A stretch of DNA of 64,000 nucleotides from Daphnia pulex (lineage: Eukaryota; Arthropoda; Branchiopoda; Diplostraca; Daphniidae), in the NCBI RefSeq assembly GCF_021134715.1, contig NC_060022.1:3911001-3975000 (forward strand), read 5' to 3'. Positions 23,414 through 35,400 of the stretch are shown here, in pieces. The position numbers were made by a program, and so were the translations under genes. The notes beneath the pieces were generated by a model. The model was not told the DNA's origin. It did no database searches and saw nothing but the letters and a program-made list of their open reading frames with translations. The stretch's first letter is position 1. The number at the start of each line of letters is the position of its first letter.

Positions 23414-24836
23414 ATGCTGTTATAGGACATGTCTACGGCCCCCAGAGATATTTATCTGGACCGAGAAGAAGAGAGAAGTACGAGGCAAGTTTTACTGGGG
23501 AGATGTAGTCATACTAGGCTTCCGGGTTAGACTCATGACCCTCCAAAAGTTTTCATCGGATCATGCGCCTTCCAAGTCCCCGTTCGACCAGAGCCCTCCC
23601 CTCCTCCTGGTTTCACAGCGGGTGAGTGACCACCGGCGGGCGTTGGTTAGTGGTTAGTTAGGGAAACGGGGCCACAGAAAAGAAGGGAGCCCAGATATGC
23701 ACTTATAATTTTATCTAATTAACTACACAATTTATCAGTCTTGGATTACAGCATTCTCTCGTCGGTTTTCACCAGTGGATGAAGTTCATGACAAGTAGTG
23801 AAGGATTACCCTGTAAGCAGAATGAACATTTATTTGGATGGCAAAAATATTCAAACAAGATTGCAGCGACAGAAAGCAATACCTCAAATAAAGATGGCCC
23901 GCTTAAGAAAGTAAAAAGGGAGATTCAAGGGTAGGAGCCAACAGGTTAGTAAACAAGGGACCTTGTTGACTTTCTTGAAAGGAAATGACTTCTCATAAAG
24001 TCTGCCATTCAAATTTAGAAACCTGGAGTTTAGAACCTGTAAATAAAAAAAGAAAAATAAGTCAGCTTGTTTATAATTTGTGTCATCAATGTGCTTGACA
24101 TCTATGATCTAAAAGAATAAACAATTATCAGTATACACTCAAAAGTGTCTCTTAAACATTAGATAGACGTAAGTGGAGATCAATACTTTAAATAAATATT
24201 AGACTGCAATGGAAAAAGTTCAGTGACATGATAAGTGAACTTACACATGAAACAACCGATCAGTTATCCAATCTTCTCTCGAGAAGATGAAATGAGAGAT
24301 TAGTCTATGCTGGGGTTGGTGATCTAGAAAGTCCAATACACACAGCCGATAATTAAGATGAATCCTAATAAAACATGAGAAGAATACATGTATCAGCAAT
24401 ACTGTAATAAAGCTAGTGTTGGTTGTTACCTGTATCATTTCGATGGCACATTCAGTAGAATACAATGATTTTGAACAAAATTGTTGACAGTAGGATGCAG
24501 TGGCACGTTTCCTCCAGTAAGTTGGTGAGAAGCATTAAGGTTATCCGACATAGACACGGAATTCCGTGTTCTATTAATAGAACACATAACCGTAAAGTTA
24601 CAAACGAAATCACTCGAATTTACCGATGAATTCAATTGTAATTTTCGAAGAAAAGATAGCTTAACTTTTGACAACAAGCCGCCATAAGCCTATAACTGAC
24701 ACCATCAACACGCCATCTATTTGACACGTCTCAAAACTCAGTATTTGAAAGACTGCGTCTTAAGATGCTCACAAAGCTTGAAAAGCGCATTTTTGCTTAC
24801 TAAAACCTAGTAATCAATCTTGAGAACTGTGCAGAG

Positions 24837-25225
24837 AACAAAGCTCACTTGTTAGTCTTATGCAAATTTTCCGGAAGCAAACCGGAAGTAAGCGATAGCG
24901 CCTTAACCATTGAGCTGCCGACCAAATAAACCAAATATTCGTGATCTCCATCAAATTTGGGGTCGGTTACGTGTAATTTAAACGAAATCCAGAATTTGGT
25001 CAAAATCGAGAATTTTCCTGAACTATAGTTCAGGAAAATTCTCGAAACCGGAAGTACGCGTACGTACAAAATAAAACATGAACTTTACCACAAATTTGAC
25101 GAGGATCAAGAATATGTGGTTTTTTTGTGCGTGGAATGAATATTTACTGAACTACTGACTGGAATGGGAAAACCGGAAGTAGAAAAAAAACGCATTAATT
25201 AAAAATCTAACAAGTGAGCTTTGTT
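24837..25225. repeat. MITE-like element with 19-bp terminal inverted repeats
   Basis: A perfect 19-bp inverted repeat, AACAAAGCTCACTTGTTAG (24837-24855) and its complement (25207-25225), bounds 389 bp without coding capacity. Inside are three or four CCGGAAG[TC] motifs, a perfect 38-bp palindrome (25007-25044) and, on the minus strand near 24893-24925, a tRNA-like A-box sequence (CAGCTCAATGGTTAAGGCGC). No clear target-site duplication was identified. A non-autonomous DNA transposon is the likeliest explanation; the A box hints at a tRNA-derived segment. Confidence 0.7.
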
Positions 25226-26070
25226 GCTGAAACAGAAACTGACAGCTATCACCCAAAATTTTCTAGTAGTAGCAGCGAGATTTCTTCAGAGATGTGCAAA
25301 GTAAACGTTATTAAACTGAGCTAAAAATGATCAAAAGCAATGCTGTCTTGCGTCAGAAAAAAGAAATGTTTAACAGTAACATGAAAACAATGTCCGCTCT
25401 AAGCTCGTTGACACTCAATTGAAAGAACAACCAACAGAGGTAACAAATAACTTATATACTTACGTAATTTTCTCCCCTCCAAATTTATATCTCGTCTTCC
25501 CCAGAAAGCCACCACCGCAGGTCCGCAGCATCACACATCACAACATTCGAAATCCCCAACCACACGGTAAGGTATGTCATATTGTCATAAGTTCATAACA
25601 GTTCTCTTTTAAAAAGTCCAAAACTCCAAACGAAAAAAGGCAATGACAAAACCGAACAGTGATGACCTTGGCCTGCAGCTAAACCCTAGTGACTCGACAC
25701 TATGAAAACAAATTTATATGAAACAAAATATAATGAAAACATTATTTTGCTTAACCTTGCGCAATATTTAATTTACAAAACAATTTGTATTTGGGGAACA
25801 ACAAAAAAATTTATTACAACATCCCAAACACACCTTGTTGAATTTGTTGTCTAAACGTAGACAACAAAGTCAACGAATCCAAATTCACATCAGACAGCAA
25901 CGTCAGAGAGCAATGAAGCTCAGGCTTCACCTGGCCTAAATTACCATTTAGGTACAAACATTTCATCTGACAAAACACAATGACAGGAATAAAGGTTAAT
26001 AACTACCAAATACTGAATAGCATTACCTAACTAAAGGTGTTAGTAGTATGTAGCCTTTAAATACGCGTAG

Positions 26071-29000
26071 CTAGTACAATCTAATGGAAACTTCAGAAAC
26101 ATGACTAAAACTGTGTCGATTCTTATTCTGACTGGCTTGTCGCTGTACATTGTAGGAGCCAGTATTGTTTAATGACGATGCCATATTCAAGTCGCTCAAT
26201 TCAATGCTAAAGTAAAGTGCCACACGTTGAATCCTCTGCGAGTCATAATCGATAGAAAATTAGCGTAAATTATAAATAATAAGAATTTAAATATTGACAA
26301 ACCTGGCTAGTTATAAATTGTCGATGTAAATCTTTTCGGACTTTTTTGTTGATCACGCAAAACGTGATAAAAATGAACATTCCTTGCAAGGAGTTCAAGA
26401 TGGTAAATATATAGGCAAATACTATACTACTCTGGCCGAAGAATAGGAAACCAAACATCCAAGTAATACCCAGAATAAAAGTCAATGATATGACCCCATA
26501 AATCCATCTGAAGTTCTGCTTGTTCTCTTTAATTTCGGCAGGGTTTCGTCTTAATTTGAATCTAACTGAGACAGCCAATGACAGGAATACGACGTTTATC
26601 TATATTTAAAGTAAGTTTAAAAGTTATCTAAAAGAAACAATAGGTTAGTTAAGACAGAAACTTACAAAAACAACGGCTGCAACCGGTCCAGCAAAGGCCC
26701 ATATTGCCCCATTTTCATAACTTAACCAGCAACTGTATCACAATAAGTAAAAAGTCGCGTAATCGTTACTTTATCTCAACCATGGAATGAACTTACTATG
26801 AAAGAGGATCACCGAGGTAAGCTTCCGTTTTGGTTACGGCTAGAGTAATGGTAAGAGTTAAAACAGGTACTCCGTACCCGATGACGTAGTACTGCCACTG
26901 TTTCAATCCACTTCCATCGAAAACCTAGAACAAGTGATTATTTCACCATCTAATCAACACATTTTCTTACAATATCCGAGACAACGTCAAAAATATTTAC
27001 TTTAGTGATGAGGAAATAGAGATAAAGACCCTCCACAACCATCCAGCTGAAAGCGCAGAGGAAAAAAAAGTGCAGGAATACGGCGATGGATAGGCAGAGA
27101 TCTCGGTTGGTAGTAGCTTCTATTCCGGCCAAAAAAAGGATGTTGGCAATGAGAAGGTTTACACAGAGGTTTCGGTGAATCACGAAGCGGAAATCGCGCC
27201 GCAAAGTCCGTACCCAGTAAAAGATAATGACAGCCAACGTCAAGCAAACGATAGAAATGCTTCCGCCGATTATGGTGATGTAATCTAGTGCGGGGTAGTC
27301 GGGTTTCGTCTGAAAACAAGCATGACATTCAACGTCTTCACTTAATGTCACACCCATCTGCTGGGTATTTTAGCATAATTTACCTCGTTTTTAAAGAGGC
27401 CGTTGATATCCATTAAAACTGCAAAATTGGTTAAGTGATCGCACTGGCATGTGGTTGATGTACCTATGTAAAAATATATCTGATTTACATTGAATAAACT
27501 TACAGCAATTACGACAAATAGGTGTAAACTGTAAGAAACTGACCGTTAGTTTTCACCACTTCACACCCCTCGGATGACCATTCTTGAGTCAAAGTATCCC
27601 AAAATACGCAAGTTGCATTCACCTCATTAACTTCATATCGATCAAGATTCAAAGTACTCAGGAGAATTTCGACCTTTCCGTCCACAAAATGGATAGATCC
27701 GTTTGGTTGACCAAGTGTAGCACCCAGCACTTTTGTCACCACGACTTGTCCAATTGGTTCGAATGTGGTTGGGTTCTCCGCTGACAGTTGACTGCATTAC
27801 AAAAATGATCAGGAATAAAAAAGAAAACTGAACTGGCCATATTGATATCTACTCACGCCAATGTATCACCATAGAGAAGGTCCTGAAATGCGTTATAAGT
27901 GACAAAAGAAAGTCGGGTATTGGTGGTATTGGTCGAATCGGGAAATCCGGCTGGAAGAATCAGTTGATCTTCATCTGCTGCAACGTAGGCATACGTTGTA
28001 TCGTTGTATTCTGTTTGCTCTTTGTTCTCTACCTGTATAGCTATGACAAATTTTTTTAACGGGTAATCTACGTATAGAATATTGCAAAATTGTTACCTAT
28101 GTTTTGATCACTTATATTGCCGTATTGATAAACTTTATCAAGGAGATTTTCCGCCAGTAAAAATAAGGTGTCGTCAACGTTCTTTTGCACTTCACTGATA
28201 GCTTCGCTGCGTGCTTCCCAATTCAAACCCCAAAATGCGCTGGCACTTCCCAACACAACACCATTTAAATCAATTACAGAAATAGTGAAATTCTTGCAGC
28301 TCTCCTCTCTCAAACTCGCGTCTGTCGTATTAGCCATTAGTGAAGTCTGCTGTTCAATAGCAAAGCTGACTGTCTGGTCAAGCTGCACAAGGTTTCCCGG
28401 CGCTATTCCGTTTTCCTTGACGACATTAGTGAGACTATTCAATGACTCGCTTGGATCTTCGCCGTTTGCAATATCATTGTTGACTTGATTGATTGAATCT
28501 TCAACAACGGGATTTGTACAGTTGCTAATTGAAAAGACAATAAAAAAGAAAAAGTAAAATAAAACTTGGTTTTAAATTGTCTTAAAGCAATTGCAATTTT
28601 TTTTTTTTTTTTTTTTTTTTTACCTCAGGTCAGGAGATTGAGTTGTCCATTTACCATCAATACCGCAAGTCCACGTTGCATTACCATTTAATCCGTTCGG
28701 GCAACTAGTTGAGACCTTGGTATCGGCCTCTGCTTCTGTCCAACAGTAGCCTGGATACCCGGAGACGTCGCATTTGGCCGGACAAGACAACGTCCATGGC
28801 CTTGGCGAAAAAACGCAAAGTCCGCGGACGTTTTTAGATCTTGTTCCGGCTTCGCATCCAGCTAGTGCATTAGTCCCCTCTTCCGGCAAAAAATCGTAAA
28901 CGGGGCATTGGAATCTATCCGTATACTGCTGGAAGTGTTGTGGCATACGCTGATCCCCAGTCCATGTATACCATTTGAACCATATATGAACAGCGGTCAA

Positions 29001-30665
29001 ATATGTAATATTTGACGGAGTGGATTTGTCCAAACGTCGCAGAATAGAGGCAAAATTTGTATCTTCCGTAAAATGAGCCAAGTCACCTCCAAGCTGAAGA
29101 CAATGCGATCGGGCAACTCCCCATTCGAGGTTCGTCGGTGTCAACTATACTTTGTGTTAATGAAAGTTTAGGTACTGAAGTATTATTCACCTTTTGATAG
29201 CTTTCTAAGAATTTTTTTTATTACCGTATAACAGGAATCATCATCGAAAACGGTCTGTGAAGAATTCCCACAGGAGAAATTTGCACTACTAACCATTCCA
29301 CTTCCCGATTCAAAGATATAGTGTTCTGGTAACGCAGATTGCTCTGGTAACTGGATTGATTGACCAACATGGGACAGAATTAGCGATGAATCGAACTTGC
29401 ACGTCGTTTTTTTGAACTGACACCTAAAATGATATACACATATTGTAAAATATTCATCGAACTTCCATCAATTTTCCTACCAAAATCGTACGAGGGCAAA
29501 CACATTTGGGAGAAGCTGAGGGGGACTCTTACATCCCAGTTCATTTCCTGTCAACCTTCGTTGAAAACGACTTAAATTACTGTTAAGTATCTTTAAAAAT
29601 TTGATTTAAATGGCGTACCTTCTTGATGGACACTGCATGACGGAATTATCTCCAACGGGACACCTCCACATTTCGGCGTAAACGACGTTTAAAAGGAAAC
29701 CATTCTCGACCTCAATGCTCACATTAGTGTTCGTTGGCTCAAGTGTTATACAGTTGAGTTCCACTATAGGCAGACAGGAAAGTTAGAGCGAACAAGATTA
29801 AATATTTTTTTTGTCCGGAATTGAAAACAATCGGCAGTTGAAAATGGGGAAAAATCATCCTATCACTTGACACCAGCATGACATGTTTACTGAGACATCG
29901 AAAACAAGATATAGGTCAATAGGTGAGGCGCTAAGCTTAAAACAACACCTTGTTCCATAATAAGTGTGGCTTCTTCAGTCATGAAGTCTTTAAGTCGTGA
30001 AAAATAATTCCCGTTTTGCTCGTCGAGTCGCAGCACTATTTTTTAAATTAGCTACCAAGCATTACGATTATAAGTAGGGAGCGGGAAGTCCCCTACATCT
30101 CATTTTTTTTTCCTTATACCACAAACTTATTTTCCCCCTATCATTGAGATAAAGGTGAAGACTGTCAGATAAAAAAAAAATGTGATCCACATGCCGCCAA
30201 TATGGCATAGCTTGTAAAACAGGCAGACAAATTCAATTGCAAATTGAATGTTCCAATTACCGTTTGGTGGGTTGCAGTTATTCGTATTGCCGACAGGACA
30301 CCGGCACTGGTATTGATGGTTGTATGAAGAGTTCATCTCGAATGAGTATGACGAGTTGACTGATTTTGTGACGACCAGACATTCCGCAGTGTTTCCGCAG
30401 AAGCTTTCTGAATCTTTGCAGTATTCCGGATTGATCCATGTGCAGGAACCGTCATTGCTGGTGCAATCAAGTGCTAGTACATGGTTGTAACCTAATTTTC
30501 GAAAGAATACAAAATTACGCGTTGAGAAAAGAACAAGGTCGCACAATAATTTTCAAAGTTTAGTGTCATATTATTTTAATTTTAGGAAAACGAAACAGGG
30601 AACTGCATACTATTACCAATCCAACAAAAGAAAATAAGTAGAACGGAAAGTATATATCGGCACAT
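26071..30665 (-). CDS. Adhesion G-protein-coupled receptor 2 (EGF-like, C-type lectin, HRM, GAIN/GPS, 7TM)
   Basis: Fifteen exons join to 1046 aa: 30665-30617, 30491-30261, 29763-29619, 29570-29481, 29423-29225, 29144-28624, 28524-28097, 28040-27857, 27791-27544, 27463-27384, 27309-27001, 26924-26797, 26732-26666, 26599-26303, 26235-26071. Order: signal peptide (1-17); Cys-rich EGF-like region (~25-93, CGNTAECLVV...CRCPVG); a Cys-containing module (~95-210, VVYAEMWRCPVGDNS) that may be a diverged galactose-binding (SUEL) domain; C-type-lectin domain (~235-355, ARSHCLQLGGDLAHF); hormone-receptor motif (~357-411); GAIN; GPS with predicted cleavage Leu709|Thr710; seven membrane segments. Lectin and HRM share one 521-bp exon. 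Exons 12-13 and the intron between them nearly match GPCR 1. Ligand and coupling are unknown. Confidence 0.9.
28597..28621 (+). repeat. 25-nt poly(T) run beside a splice donor of GPCR 2
   Basis: An uninterrupted T run (poly(A) in the transcript) starts directly after the donor GT of exon 6. It is prone to length variation and assembly error, but lies in the intron. Confidence 0.8.
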
Positions 30666-32498
30666 ATTCGGTTCTTTTTCCCAACTCAAAGGAAGTTGTT
30701 CACCAGCTATTGTTAGTGAAGTACTAAATTGGATTGCAAGATTTTCACGGCTGATAAGTTATTCGAACTATCGGCTATTCAGACACACACGGACATTTAA
30801 AACCAATAATGCCTTTGTTATTTTAATCAGGGACAAAGGTCTGTCACTTCCTTATCAAGAATTCGTCGTCATACGTATTCGACAAAAAAACAAAACAAAA
30901 AAATGTCCACCAAAAGTTAACAATTTTATCGAATTTTACCCCATTGGGTCGGTAGGAAACCAATTAGGCATTCAAATGACACGTTACAAAATCACCTAGA
31001 CACGTTACAAAAACACCTATGCAGCCAAGTGATTATAAAACTATTTCCCCCTCTATTAAATAGATAAATAACCAATCTACTTTGTTCGATGAAATACTTT
31101 TCAAATAATAGGTTGCATTTTCTAACGTTACGTAATTCGTCGTCATTTATTGATTTCTTGATCTAATTCCGAATACAGACATGCGACATGCATCTGTGCA
31201 AGGTGTCACATGTTTCCCAGCTGTCTCTGGGTCCCACTGCTTTTCCGCCGAACTCAAGTGATGGGATTAAAATTGAAGGATTCTTTATATCCGCGTGTAA
31301 AAATGTATCATCAATAAGTCAGGTCTTATGTGACAGCAGTTCCTTGATCCTAGATTTTCCGGGCGCATACTATTGAAAAGCACTCTGAGACACGTTTCAA
31401 CATGCACGTGCACTCTTCTTGATATACCTTAATAGCTTTCCGAGGTCGAGGTCTCTATAGTTGAAAGTTATTTTTTCGTCGAAGATCCCTGAAGATTGTT
31501 TGGTTGTTTGCTGCTCTAGTGTTTGGAGGGGCGATTTGCCTTAGAGAGCGACAATATTGCGTAGTTTTTTTTAACTTTCTTATCTAGTTATCGCTCTCTA
31601 TAAAACCCTTATCCCCAAAGTTCACTATTTAAGTCTGTTTGATCTACTGGGATTTTTACTTTTTTACGGGTAATTTTTTAAATCTCCACTCCCCCCTGTT
31701 TTTATAATAATAACATTAAAAATACGGAAAAATAGTACAACATGCATTGCACCTGTAAGTATTTTTCAATAAAAAAATTATGTTAAAGAAAAAAAAGGCC
31801 CCTTAGATTCTGATTCAATACTTCTGACAATTCTAGAGAAACGTGCACATATGCCACGAACAGTCTCAATTATGCGACAGAAATTAAAAAAAACAAAAAA
31901 AACAAAACAAACAAAACAAAACAAAAAAATCACTCTACCTCTAGTTGGGCTCAACTGTCGTTCTCCTGTGACAACTCTGGGAATCATTGAAGCGAAGTAA
32001 TACTGCAGTATGGGCAATATCCCGGAATGGGATCGGCGACTAAATCCAGGGTCCTCCGGAACTCCCTGATAAGCAACGAGAAAAATAAAATAAATGTAGA
32101 CAACTTGTTTCGACAGACTTGACGAAAAAATATCTTTCAAATAGAACGTTCAAATCAAAAGATCATCGTATGTAGCATTCGTAATTAGTTCATTTGATTA
32201 TAAAATGCGTCTTCTGTACATAGCACTTTTAAAAGGGAAAACGGAAGTATGAAAAAGTAAATAAAAACGGTTAGAAAAAAAAAAATGCACAAAAAGAAAT
32301 AAACAAGAGAAGAAGTCAGTGGATGATGTGGATAAGTAGCCTAAAGTGTTGTAAAAATTATTTTGGCAGCAGACAGGCCGAAAAAATTTTTGATGCAGCG
32401 CAATTACGTACGATCAAAAGAGGATGCTCTGAAAAGTTTCGAAGATTATCAATTATATTCAGCTATTCTTCTTTTGATATAATAAGTTAGAAAATACC
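30666..32498. other. Intergenic, between GPCR 2 and GPCR 3
   Basis: No gene is visible. The stretch includes a short direct repeat (ACACGTTACAAAA.CACCTA twice, 30977-31020), an A/C-rich low-complexity tract at ~31884-31927 and several A/T homopolymers. The upstream control region of GPCR 2 must lie at its left end. Confidence 0.5.
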
Positions 32499-35400
32499 TT
32501 AATACAATCTATTGGAAAGCACAGATACTTGACTGTGATTGTTCGATGATGAATTTGTGACTCGCTGATGTACATCGTAGGTGCCAGATTTATTTTGTGA
32601 CGGGATTGTATGCAAGTCACTCAACTCAACGTTAAAGTAAAGTGCAACACGTTGTATCCTCTGCGAGTCATAATCAATAGAAAATTAGCGTAATAAATAA
32701 CGAAAATTAAAATATTGACAAACCTGGCTAGTGATAAATTGTCGACGTAAATCTTTTCGGACTTTTTTGTTGATTACGCAAAACGTGATAAAAATGAACA
32801 ATCCTTGCAGAGAGTTCAAGATGGTAAAAATGTAGGCAAATATCAAACTGCCTTGGCCGAAGAATAGGAAGCCGAACACCCAAGTAATACCCAGAATAAA
32901 AGTCAAAGATATGGTGCCATAAATCCATCGGAAGTTGTTTTTCTTCTCTTTCTTTTCTGCAGCGTTTCGTCTTGATTTGAAACTAACAGAAATGGCCACT
33001 GTCAGGAATACCAGGTTTATCTATATTTAAGGTAAATTGAAAAATTATCCAGAAGAAACAATAAGTTAGTTTAAACAGAAACTTACGAAAATGATGGCTG
33101 CCACCGGGCCAGCGAAGGCCCATATTGCACCGTTTTCGTAACTCAACCAGCAACTAATGACAAAAAAAAAACACAATATTCTTTATCTTTAAAAATCAAA
33201 TAATTTCTTATTTGTCTTACTAAGGGGATGTCGAGTAAGCATTCGTGTTGGTTGCACCCAGTGTAATGGCCACTACCAAAGTTGGCAGTCCATACCCGAT
33301 GACGTAGTACTGCCACTGTTTCAATCCACTTCCATCGAATACCTAGAACAAGTGATTTTTTCGGTAATTTCTCACAGAATATTTCTTACAACGTCAAAAG
33401 TACTTACTTTGGTGATGAGAAAGTACAGGTAAAGACCTTCCACAAACATCCAGCTGAAAGCGCACAGGAAAAAGAAGTGTATAAAAACGGCAATGGATAA
33501 GCAAAGGTCCGAGTTGGTAGTAGCGTCCATTCCGACCAACAAGAGGATCTCGGCAATGAGAAGGTTTGCACAGAGGTTTCGATGAATCACGAAGCGGAAA
33601 TCGCGCCGTAAAGTTCGAACCCAGTAAAAGATGACGATGGCCAACGTTAAGCAAGCGATAGAAATGCTTTCGCCGATTACGGTGATATAATCTAGTGGGG
33701 AAGTCGTCTGGAAACAATCATGATATTTAAAGTCTGCCAGCTGAGTTATTAGGTTGGATCATTTACCTTTTCTTTAAAGACGCCATTGATATCCATTAAA
33801 ACTGCGAAGTTCGTTAAGTGATTGCAGCGGCATCGAGTGCTCGACTTATCTACAAAATAAAATAAAACCAACATAGCTGCACTTTCTCTGAAAATGACTG
33901 GATTTGGCTACCCACCGTTAGTTTCCACTACTTCACACCCATCGGATGACCACTCTTGAGTCAAAGTATCCCAAAATACGCAAGTTGCAGTCGTCTTATT
34001 AACTTCATATCGATCAAGATTCAAAGTACTCAGAAGAATTTCGACCTTTCCGTCCACAAAATGGATAGATCCGTTTGGTTGACCAAGTGTAGCACCCAGC
34101 ACTTTTGACACCACGACTTGTCCAATTGGTTCAAATGTGGTTTCGTTTTCCGCAGACAGTTGACTGCAAGTGCAAGTGACCAAAAATTAATAAGGAACCT
34201 GAATTGACCATGCAATTAAAATTTAATTCATATATACTCACACCAATGTGTCGCCATAGAGAAGGTTCTGAAATGCGTTGTACGTTGCAAAAGAAAGTCG
34301 GGTTTCTGTATCGTCGACCGCATAGGGAAATCCGGCTGGAAGGATCAGTTGATCTTTATCTCCTGTCACATAAGTATACGTTTGGTTTTTATAATCCGCG
34401 TTGATTTTCCTTTCCACCTGCACGGCTGTAATCAAAATAGGTTTAGAAGAGAGTTTAAACAAAAATCGTAGAATTATTCACAATTACCGATGTTAGGATA
34501 AACTTGTTTATAAAGTTGATCAAGAAGATTATCAGCCAGCAAAAATAAGGTGTCGTCGATGTTCTTTTGCACTTGATCGATAGCTTCACTACGAGAAATA
34601 GGGTCCAAGCCCCAAAACGCCAGGTCGTTGGTTAGCAGTTCATTATTCACATCTACTATTGAATTCGTGAAATTCTTGCTGCTGGCGTCTTTTGAATTGA
34701 CGTCCGTACTCGCACTTAATAATTCCGTTTGCTTTTCTATAGCTAATCGGACCGTCATGTCAAGCTGAACAATGTTGGCGGTCGCCATCTCATTTTCCTT
34801 AAGGACAGTGGAGATACCATTCAATGACTCGCTTGGATTTCCACCATTCGTGATATTTTTGTTGGCTTGGTTGATTGAATCTTCGACGATTGGATTGGTG
34901 CAGTTACTAAATGCAAACGAGCCAAATAAGAAATTGTTAACTTTATTTTATTTTGTAAATGCTTTCGTGTTTAATACCTTTGATCAGGAGATGGAGTTGT
35001 CCATTTACCATCAATACCGCAAGTCCAGGTTGCAAAGCCACTTAATCCGTTCGGGCAACTAGCTGAGACCTTGGTATCGGCCTCTGCTTCCCAACAATAG
35101 CCTGTATACCCGGAGACGTCGCATTTGACAGGGCATGAAAGCTTTTCATAATTGAAATTCTCCGATGGCAATATGGGGGGCAGAACGCACAATCCACGGA
35201 TTTTTTTCAATCGTGCACCAAATTTACACCTGGAATGTGGATTAGCCCCAACGTCGCGCTGGAGATTATAAACGTCGCATTGGAAGCCATCCGTGTACTG
35301 CAGGAAGTGCTGAGGAGTCCGCTGTTCACCAGTCCAAGTGAAAAATTTAAACCAGGTAGGAATAGCTGTCAAAGATGTCAAATTAGTCGGAATGGTATTG

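Larger units (their letters stand above)
20066..26070. other. 6-kb intergenic region with repeats
   Basis: This AT-rich stretch between the phosphatase array and GPCR 2 has no gene I can support. It holds a large foldback (22974-23413), a terminal-inverted-repeat element (24837-25225) and a few exon-like pieces with good splice sites but no recognisable product, for example 25504-25567 (+) and 24430-24685 (-). Clusters of CCGGAAGT or its complement near 20490, 24872-24890, 25048 and 25175 suggest related repeat remnants. Confidence 0.5.

Noticed and set aside
24893..24925. tRNA gene candidate
   Set aside because: Only an A-box-like sequence is present; no B box, acceptor stem or anticodon arm could be built, and it lies inside a repeat element.
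31778..32140. Minus-strand 120-codon frame between GPCR 2 and 3
   Set aside because: It crosses an A/C-rich low-complexity tract giving a Phe/Val-rich run, with no splice support or motif.
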